From JAOTYV01 sp041557595 (lineage in GTDB: Bacteria > Pseudomonadota > Alphaproteobacteria > UBA8366), in assembly GCA_041557595.1 (NCBI GenBank), contig JBFFGE010000164.1:1-10703 (forward strand): 10,703 bases of DNA. Reading direction: 5' to 3'. The notes below the pieces were generated by a model. The model was not told the origin of the DNA and made no database searches. It worked only from the letters and a program-made list of their open reading frames with translations. Positions 6,167 through 10,703 of the stretch are shown here, in pieces. The position numbers and the translations under genes were made by a program. The number at the start of each line of letters is the position of its first letter. Position 1 is the first letter of the stretch.

Positions 6167-6715
6167 GTGATCTATATGGTTGAACTGAATTTCACCGACA
6201 CGCCGCGCGAAGAGGAATGGAACGCCTGGTATGAGACGTATTTGTTCAAGCTCCTGGAATTACCGGGCCTGAATACGGCGCAGCGGTACCGTGCGGTGAC
6301 CGCGGATGCGCAGCACTGGCGTTATCTCGCGCTGTACAGCATCGACTCGCTCGATGTGTATGAGAGCGAGGCGTATCGCAACATGGGCGGCGGCGGCAAG
6401 GCCAGTGCCGCCTACCACGGACACATCACACGGCGGCGCAATGTCTATGCGGGAATCGACCGCATGCCCGAGGTGGAAGAGGGCGGGCGGATCGTCTTGT
6501 GCGAGGACGCGCCGCGCGGCTTCGACCTGCCGAATTGCTTGTTCCTGCCGCTGGAAGCGGCCACGGCGCGGCGGCAAGCGGGTGCCAGCGAGCTCGACGG
6601 CAAGCCGGAGCGCCGGGCCATCGCCATCACCGACGCGGCAACCGTCGATAAACATAATCTGAGCGCGGTCGATGGCGTTGCCGTCTACGTTCCGATTACC
6701 CGGCGCTATGTCTAA
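6167..6715 (+). CDS. Putative dimeric alpha/beta-barrel (EthD/ABM-like) protein
   Basis: 182 aa, starting at GTG 6167 with GGGGAGA (6154-6160) 6 bases upstream. The N-terminal half resembles ferredoxin-like dimeric-barrel proteins: strand IYMVELNFTD, then EEEWNAWYETYLFKLLELPGL as helix and 'PG' turn, a second strand HWRYLALYSI, and a helix SLDVYESEAYRNM. The C-terminal half (about 105-182) has a second set of strands (RRAIAITDAATV, VAVYVPI) and could be a weaker repeat of the fold. Such proteins are small cyclases, decarboxylases, oxygen-dependent enzymes or accessory factors in catabolic operons. No cofactor motif or signal peptide is visible. It lies only 24 bp before the FAD oxidoreductase gene, suggesting a joint role and translational linkage. 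Named function cannot be given. Confidence 0.7.
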   Translation: MIYMVELNFTDTPREEEWNAWYETYLFKLLELPGLNTAQRYRAVTADAQHWRYLALYSIDSLDVYESEAYRNMGGGGKASAAYHGHITRRRNVYAGIDRMPEVEEGGRIVLCEDAPRGFDLPNCLFLPLEAATARRQAGASELDGKPERRAIAITDAATVDKHNLSAVDGVAVYVPITRRYV

Positions 6716-6739
6716 AATGACGGCCGGGCACGCGAGACG

Positions 6740-8149
6740 ATGAGCGCCGAGGACGCCGACCTGATTGTCGTGGGTGGCGGTCTCGCGGGGCTGACGGCGG
6801 CCAACAGGGCCGCCCAGCTGGGGTTGCGTGCGGTCGTCCTGGAGAAGGGCGCCGAGGAGAAATACCTCTGCAACACGCGCTATACCGGCGGTACGCTGCA
6901 TGTCTGCATGGATGACATCATGGCCGGCGAGGCGGCGTTGCTCGAGGCGATCCAGAAACTTTGCGCGGGGATCGCCCGGCCCGATCTGGCGCAGGCCATG
7001 GCGCGGCATGCCGAGCGCGCGGTGCGCTGGCTGCAGGGCGAAGGCCTAAAATTTCTGCGGGCGAGCGGCAGCCCGCATCACCGGTGGGTGTTGGCGCCGC
7101 CGGGTCGTACGCGGCCCGGGCTCGATTGGGAAGGACGCGCGGGCGACGTGCTGCTGCGGCGGCTCGGTGCTAATCTCATCGAGCGGGGCGGACGGTTGAT
7201 TCGCGACGCCCGCGCGCTGCATCCGGTGATGGAGGGGCGGCGCTGCATCGGCGTGACCGCGGAGGTGGCGGGCGCGCCGGCCGAGATTCGCGCCGCATCG
7301 GTGGTGCTCGCCGATGGCGGGTTTCAGGCAGCGCCGGATTTGCTGCGGCAATACATCACGCGCCAGCCCGAGAAATTGCATCAGCGCAACGCACGAACCG
7401 GCACCGGCGACGGCGCGCGTATTGCCGAGGAAGCGGGGGCGGCGCTTCTGGGCATGGACCGGTTCTATGGCCATCTGCTCAGCATCGACGCTGCGACCAA
7501 CGAGCGGCTGTGGCCGTATCCCTATCTGGATGCACTCGTTACCGCCGGCATTCTGGTCGGCGCCGACGGCAAACGATTCGCCGATGAAGGACGCGGCGGA
7601 GTGTATGCCGCCAACAGCGTCGCTGCGCTGGCCGACCCGCATTCGGCCGCCGTCGTCTTCGATCAGCAAATCTGGGAGGGGGCGGGGTGCTATGGGCTGA
7701 TCCCGGCCAACCCGCATTTGCGGAAGGAAGGCGGAACGCTCTTCGAAGCGGCAAGTCTGGCCGAATTGGCGCAATTGCTCGGAGTGCCGGCGGCGGAGTT
7801 CGAAGCGACCGTGGCGGGTTATAACGCCGCTGTCGATGCCAATGCCATCGGCGCGCTGACGCCGGAGCGGAGGACCGACAAGGGCGTACCGGTGGCGATC
7901 CGCACGCCGCCCTTTTATGCGGCGCCGGTTTGCGCGGGCATTACCTACACGATGGGCGGCGTTGCGATCGATGGGCACGCCCGGGCGCTGCGTCCGGACG
8001 ATTCGGTGGTCGACGGCCTCTACGCCGCCGGCGCGACGACGGGCGGCCTGGAAGGCGGCCCCGGTGTCGGCTATGTCGGGGGTCTCTCGAAATCCGCGGT
8101 GACCGGTTTGCGCGCCGCCGAACATGCAGCCGGACAACCCGCCGACTGA
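6740..8149 (+). CDS. FAD-dependent oxidoreductase, fumarate reductase/tricarballylate dehydrogenase-like flavoprotein
   Basis: 469 aa soluble flavoprotein of the fumarate reductase/succinate dehydrogenase/3-ketosteroid dehydrogenase group. The N-terminal Rossmann motif reads VVGGGLAGLTAA (10-21) with E35 at the end of the second strand for FAD ribose. NTRYTGGTLH (45-54) is the substrate-side flavin loop seen in tricarballylate dehydrogenase-like proteins. GKRFADE (277-283) matches the conserved GxRFxxE stretch around the proposed proton-shuttling Arg. The C-terminal FAD motif DGLYAAGATTGGLEG (425-439) with a GYVGG stretch completes the fold. No signal peptide, Tat motif, heme domain or membrane anchor is seen, so electrons probably pass to a quinone- or flavin-linked partner encoded elsewhere. 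It is last in the four-gene operon; weak GAGA (6734-6737) precedes ATG 6740. It probably desaturates or reduces an alpha,beta C-C bond next to a carboxyl or keto group. Confidence 0.88.
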   Translation: MSAEDADLIVVGGGLAGLTAANRAAQLGLRAVVLEKGAEEKYLCNTRYTGGTLHVCMDDIMAGEAALLEAIQKLCAGIARPDLAQAMARHAERAVRWLQGEGLKFLRASGSPHHRWVLAPPGRTRPGLDWEGRAGDVLLRRLGANLIERGGRLIRDARALHPVMEGRRCIGVTAEVAGAPAEIRAASVVLADGGFQAAPDLLRQYITRQPEKLHQRNARTGTGDGARIAEEAGAALLGMDRFYGHLLSIDAATNERLWPYPYLDALVTAGILVGADGKRFADEGRGGVYAANSVAALADPHSAAVVFDQQIWEGAGCYGLIPANPHLRKEGGTLFEAASLAELAQLLGVPAAEFEATVAGYNAAVDANAIGALTPERRTDKGVPVAIRTPPFYAAPVCAGITYTMGGVAIDGHARALRPDDSVVDGLYAAGATTGGLEGGPGVGYVGGLSKSAVTGLRAAEHAAGQPAD

Positions 8150-8247
8150 CTTGATTGCGCCGGCGGTTTCTCTCGAAAAAATACCAGTGACGGCCACTCC
8201 GGATTTCTTGGCGGAATGATCAGGCGTGCTCGGCCGTTATGCGGAGC

Positions 8248-8271
8248 ATTAATTGTCAATTGACAATTAAT
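8248..8271. promoter_or_regulatory. Perfect 24-bp palindrome, probable operator, with an embedded -35 element
   Basis: The left arm ATTAATTGTCAA (8248-8259) is followed directly by its exact reverse complement (8260-8271). 20 of 24 bases are A/T, in GC-rich surroundings. The right arm contains consensus TTGACA at 8260-8265 reading toward the P460 gene, and by symmetry the same hexamer faces the other way at 8254-8259. A -10 candidate TACCGT at 8284-8289 (18-base spacer) is weak. The 54 bp between the palindrome and ATG 8326 fit an operator overlapping a promoter. Which regulator binds is unknown; the TetR gene at 8872-9651 is the nearest candidate. The rest of the 8150-8325 gap shows nothing clear. 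Confidence 0.65.
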
Positions 8272-8325
8272 AAACAACAGGATTACCGTCGGGTCTTTCA
8301 TTGGGAGAATTGGGAGACTTTGGTC

Positions 8326-8859
8326 ATGCGACGCGGTTTTGGAACGATCCTTTCATTGACGTTTGTGTTGGTCGCCGCGGGGCCGGCGGTCGGCGGCCCG
8401 GAACGGGTCGCCTTTCCGAAGGACTATGCAAAGAATTTCACGCTGTACGACAAGATCGACAAGACGAAGAAAAAGAAGAAAGAGAAAGTGCGGTTCATGT
8501 ATGCGAATCCCGCGGCGTTGAGCGTCACGTCGGGACCGCTGCCGAGCGGGTCGATCATTATCATGGAAGACCACGCGATCGAGGTGAATGCCGACGGGAC
8601 GGCCAAGATAGGATCGACCGGCCGGCTCCTGCCGACCGCCGAGATCAAGAACGTCTTTGTGATGGAGAAGCGCACCGGCTGGGGCGCGGCCTATCCCGCC
8701 GACAAGCGGAACGGCGATTGGGAATATGCGTGGTTCCAGCCGGACGGCAAGCCGAAGCCGGGCAAGACGATGGAGAAGTGCTTTGCCTGCCACAAGGCCA
8801 AGGCCTCGGGGAACGACTTCGTCTTTACGATGAAGCAGGTTCGAGCGAAAGCGAATTAG
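8326..8859 (+). CDS. Secreted cytochrome P460-family c-type heme protein
   Basis: 177 aa. The N-terminus MRRGFGTILSLTFVLVAAGPAVGG is a signal peptide, so the protein is exported; heme c would be attached in the periplasm at CFACH (C152, C155, H156). The C-terminal CxxCH and the beta-rich core with VRFMYANPAAL (55-65), LPSGSIIIMEDHA (72-84), GWGAAYP and DWEYAWF fit cytochrome P460 (Pfam Cytochrome_P460). Known members oxidise hydroxylamine or bind NO using a Lys-crosslinked heme. Here the likely crosslink position reads Met (M80, GSIIIME where many have GTVIVKE), as judged from memory. A lysine-rich stretch KTKKKKKEK (47-55) is unusual. ATG 8326 was chosen for the signal peptide and GGGAG (8312-8316); the earlier in-frame ATG 8239 would translate the palindrome. 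It is convergent with the TetR gene, 12 bp apart. Confidence 0.85.
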   Translation: MRRGFGTILSLTFVLVAAGPAVGGPERVAFPKDYAKNFTLYDKIDKTKKKKKEKVRFMYANPAALSVTSGPLPSGSIIIMEDHAIEVNADGTAKIGSTGRLLPTAEIKNVFVMEKRTGWGAAYPADKRNGDWEYAWFQPDGKPKPGKTMEKCFACHKAKASGNDFVFTMKQVRAKAN

Positions 8860-8871
8860 CGAGAAGAACGG

Positions 8872-9651
8872 TCAGGCGCGGCGTTGGTCGGGCCCCATCA
8901 GCGGGACCGTCAATGTCGCGCCCAAATCGCCGCGCAGGATCGCGGCCAGCGTTTCCGGCGCGCCGCTCACGAAATTCCGGACCTGCATCTCGACGAGGAC
9001 GTCCAGATCGTCCGGCAGATCCATCCGATAGACGTGCTTGCGGATACACACGAAGATGACGCCGCCATGCAGCGACATCGACAGCTCGCGTTCGCCCCGG
9101 GTGAAGGGGACCGCCGCGAAATCTGGCAAATCGGCGGCGCGACGAATGGCGCGGCAAACCGGCATCAGGACATGCTCCGTGAGGCGAAAGCTTTTGCGCT
9201 GCGGCATGCCGAAGCCGTCGATGCCGGCCCGCACCATGAGCCGCATCCGTTCCTGTGTGATGTCGCCCGCATACTCCTGATAGAACTGGATGAGACGCTC
9301 CGCCAGCGGCCGGCTTTCATCCGCGATCAGGTTCTGCCATTCCGGGCGCCAGCGGTCCGTCATCGCCCAGTCGAGCACCCGGTCGATCAGCGCCGCCTTG
9401 TTCTTGAAATAGCGGTATAGCAGCGCTTGCGTAACGTCGAGTTCGTCCGCGAGATCGCGGGTCGTCGCGGCAAAGCCCCGATTGGCGAAGAAGGCGGCCG
9501 CCCCCTCGATGAGCTGCGCCTCGCGGATCGCGGCCGGATAGCGTTTGCGGACGGATTGCTGAGCCTTCCTGGGGCTGTCGCCGCGTCTCGCGCGGCGGGC
9601 GCTGGATTTGGCGACAGACATCATATTATCCCAAAGGGTCGGTTCGATCAT
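8872..9651 (-). CDS. TetR/AcrR-family transcriptional regulator
   Basis: 259 aa, somewhat longer than the usual 190-230 aa because of a basic N-terminal extension of about 40 residues (AKSSARRARRG...). The DNA-binding domain follows: AAAFFANRGFAATT (51-64), then helix-turn-helix RDLADELDVTQALLYRYFKN (65-84). The C-terminal ligand and dimer domain is alpha-helical and has no recognisable ligand motif; R/K-rich stretches and GGVIFVCIRKHVYRMD occur late. ATG 9651 has no strong ribosome site; ATG 9624 or 9621 (M10/M11), preceded by GGGATAAT, are alternative starts. It is convergent with the P460 gene (12 bp apart) and 133 bp after a sulfatase gene on the same strand, so it could be co-transcribed with the sulfatase. 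Candidate targets: its own region, the 24-bp palindrome at 8248-8271, or the sulfatase gene. Confidence 0.88.
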   Translation of the reverse strand: MIEPTLWDNMMSVAKSSARRARRGDSPRKAQQSVRKRYPAAIREAQLIEGAAAFFANRGFAATTRDLADELDVTQALLYRYFKNKAALIDRVLDWAMTDRWRPEWQNLIADESRPLAERLIQFYQEYAGDITQERMRLMVRAGIDGFGMPQRKSFRLTEHVLMPVCRAIRRAADLPDFAAVPFTRGERELSMSLHGGVIFVCIRKHVYRMDLPDDLDVLVEMQVRNFVSGAPETLAAILRGDLGATLTVPLMGPDQRRA

Positions 9652-9784
9652 CGAGGCTCATGGGCACGCGGTATAGAATTCCGCCCGTGAAGAATACTCC
9701 TCCCGTCCCGTCGCGGAAAGCGCCATTACGCGCCCGGCCGGAAAGGTGCCCATCGAATGCGGCGTTGGCGGCCATATCCGTGCA

Positions 9785-10703
9785 TCACGCCATGCCGATC
9801 TGCGGCGGAAAGGAGTCGAGAAGTTTTCCGGGCCGGGCATGCATCATCTCTTCGAGGTCGCGCCGGACCGCGGTGGCGCCGGGATCGTCAAACAGGTTGT
9901 CCATTTCCGTCGGGTCGTTCGCGAGGTCATACAATTCGCCCGCGCCCGAAATCATTTCGAAGGTGCATTTGTGCGTCTTGGTGCGGACGGTGCGGAGGTT
10001 GAGATCGACGCCGAAACGCGACTTGTGGACGAACCATTCGCTATGCGCGACGGTGCGTTCGGCGTTCGGCGCGCCGGTGATAAGGGGGTTGAGGCTTTTG
10101 CCCTGCAACTCCGCCGGGGCGGGGATGCCACCGAATTCATAGAATGTCGGTGCGAGGTCGAGCGTCGAGACCGGGTCCGCGATCACGCGGCCGGCGGGAA
10201 TGCCCGGGCCTTGCAGGATCATGCCGACCCGCAACACGCCTTCATAAAGGGTCGGTCCCTTCAGATAGAGGCCGTGATCGCCCAGCATATCGCCGTGATC
10301 GCTGGTGAAAATCACGATCGTTTGCTGGTCTTCGCCGGATGCGGCCAGCGCATCCAGAATACGTCCCACGGCGTGGTCGACCTGGGAGATCATGCCGTAG
10401 TAATTGGCGGTCATGTCGCGCAGCTGCGCATCGGTTTGCGGCGGGACGCGCTGTCCTTTCATGCGGTATTTTCGAATTTCCGGGTCGTCGACGATCGGCG
10501 CGCCGGTCAGCGATGCTTCGTGCCACCACGGCCGCCGGTCGAGGTCGAGCGTCCGATGGTCGGGCAGTTCCACCGAGTCCGGATGGTGCAACCGGCTCCA
10601 AGGTTCCGGACAGTCGAAGGCGTGATGCGGATCGGGGAACGACACCCACATGCAGAAAGGGTTGGCGTCGTCGCGGCGGCGCAGCCAATCGATGGTCCGG
10701 TCG
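9785..10703 (-). CDS. Sulfatase (arylsulfatase/choline-sulfatase type), C-terminal part
   Basis: Partial: the gene continues beyond 10703, and the visible 305 residues lack the start and the CxPxR formylglycine motif. In frame before the internal Met at 10651 the sequence reads DRTIDWLRRRDDANPFC, then MWVSFPDPHHAFDCPEPW, a sulfatase signature. Further motifs are GMISQVDHAVGRILDAL, IFTSDHGDMLGDHG (with Asp and His of the calcium/sulfate site), and the C-terminal GELYDLANDPTEMDNL block. Sulfatases hydrolyse sulfate esters in the cytoplasm or periplasm; the missing N-terminus prevents a localisation call. The residue after RV in LRVGMILQGPG is Gly where Pro is common (RVPMI). The TetR gene follows 133 bp downstream on the same strand. 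The 9652-9784 space shows nothing clear. Substrate unknown. Confidence 0.92.
   Translation of the reverse strand, partial: DRTIDWLRRRDDANPFCMWVSFPDPHHAFDCPEPWSRLHHPDSVELPDHRTLDLDRRPWWHEASLTGAPIVDDPEIRKYRMKGQRVPPQTDAQLRDMTANYYGMISQVDHAVGRILDALAASGEDQQTIVIFTSDHGDMLGDHGLYLKGPTLYEGVLRVGMILQGPGIPAGRVIADPVSTLDLAPTFYEFGGIPAPAELQGKSLNPLITGAPNAERTVAHSEWFVHKSRFGVDLNLRTVRTKTHKCTFEMISGAGELYDLANDPTEMDNLFDDPGATAVRRDLEEMMHARPGKLLDSFPPQIGMA

Noticed and set aside
7046..8197. Open minus-strand frame of 383 codons
   Set aside because: Antisense to the FAD oxidoreductase with its clear FAD motifs; Arg-rich composition and no recognisable domain.
8239..8325. N-terminal extension of the P460 protein from ATG 8239
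   Set aside because: It would translate the 24-bp palindrome and put a hydrophilic stretch before the signal peptide; ATG 8326 has a ribosome site and starts directly at the signal peptide.
9660..10142. Open plus-strand frame of 160 codons
   Set aside because: Mostly antisense to the sulfatase gene, with Arg/Ser/Pro-rich low-complexity product and no motif.
1..10703. Search for tRNA, rRNA, CRISPR repeats, transposase genes and long direct repeats
   Set aside because: None seen by reading; short repeats such as CGGCAAA near 1832 and 1848 are too short to mean anything.

Overview
The window is GC-rich DNA (roughly 60 % by eye) from a Gram-negative bacterium. It encodes a lipobox lipoprotein, a PagL-like outer-membrane barrel and a periplasmic c-type cytochrome. 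GTG starts next to clear Shine-Dalgarno sequences and the mix of catabolic families (dienelactone hydrolase, TauD/TfdA dioxygenase, D-2-hydroxyacid dehydrogenase, sulfatase, TetR) suggest an alphaproteobacterium with a broad catabolic repertoire. That taxonomic call is inference. No RNA gene, CRISPR array, transposase or attachment site was seen.

Layout. (a) 1-2866, plus strand: the 3' part of a dienelactone-hydrolase gene that needs a one-base frameshift near 147, then a nitroreductase-family flavoprotein, a small SnoaL/NTF2-like protein and a D-2-hydroxyacid dehydrogenase. (b) 2900-4229, minus strand: two envelope genes, a 14-cysteine lipoprotein with a regular 11-residue cysteine spacing and a PagL-like acyloxyacyl hydrolase. 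Each has a reasonable sigma70-type promoter. (c) 4355-8149, plus strand: a four-gene run that looks like one operon, encoding a TauD/TfdA Fe(II)/2-oxoglutarate dioxygenase, an Asp/Glu-racemase-fold protein that appears to lack both catalytic cysteines, a dimeric alpha/beta-barrel-like small protein and a fumarate-reductase-type FAD oxidoreductase. (d) 8248-8859: a perfect 24-bp AT-rich palindrome containing a consensus -35 hexamer, in front of a secreted cytochrome P460-family protein. (e) 8872-10703, minus strand: a TetR regulator convergent with the P460 gene, and behind it a sulfatase cut by the window edge.

How they may work together: region (c) could be a small catabolic or tailoring pathway in which the dioxygenase hydroxylates or cleaves a substrate, the racemase-fold and barrel proteins rearrange or bind a product, and the flavoprotein oxidises or reduces a C-C bond. 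The substrate cannot be read from the sequence. The nearby TetR is a candidate regulator of the palindrome, the P460 gene or the sulfatase. The best leads for something undescribed are the cysteine-stripe lipoprotein, the cysteine-less racemase homologue in its operon, and the palindromic operator/promoter of the P460 gene.
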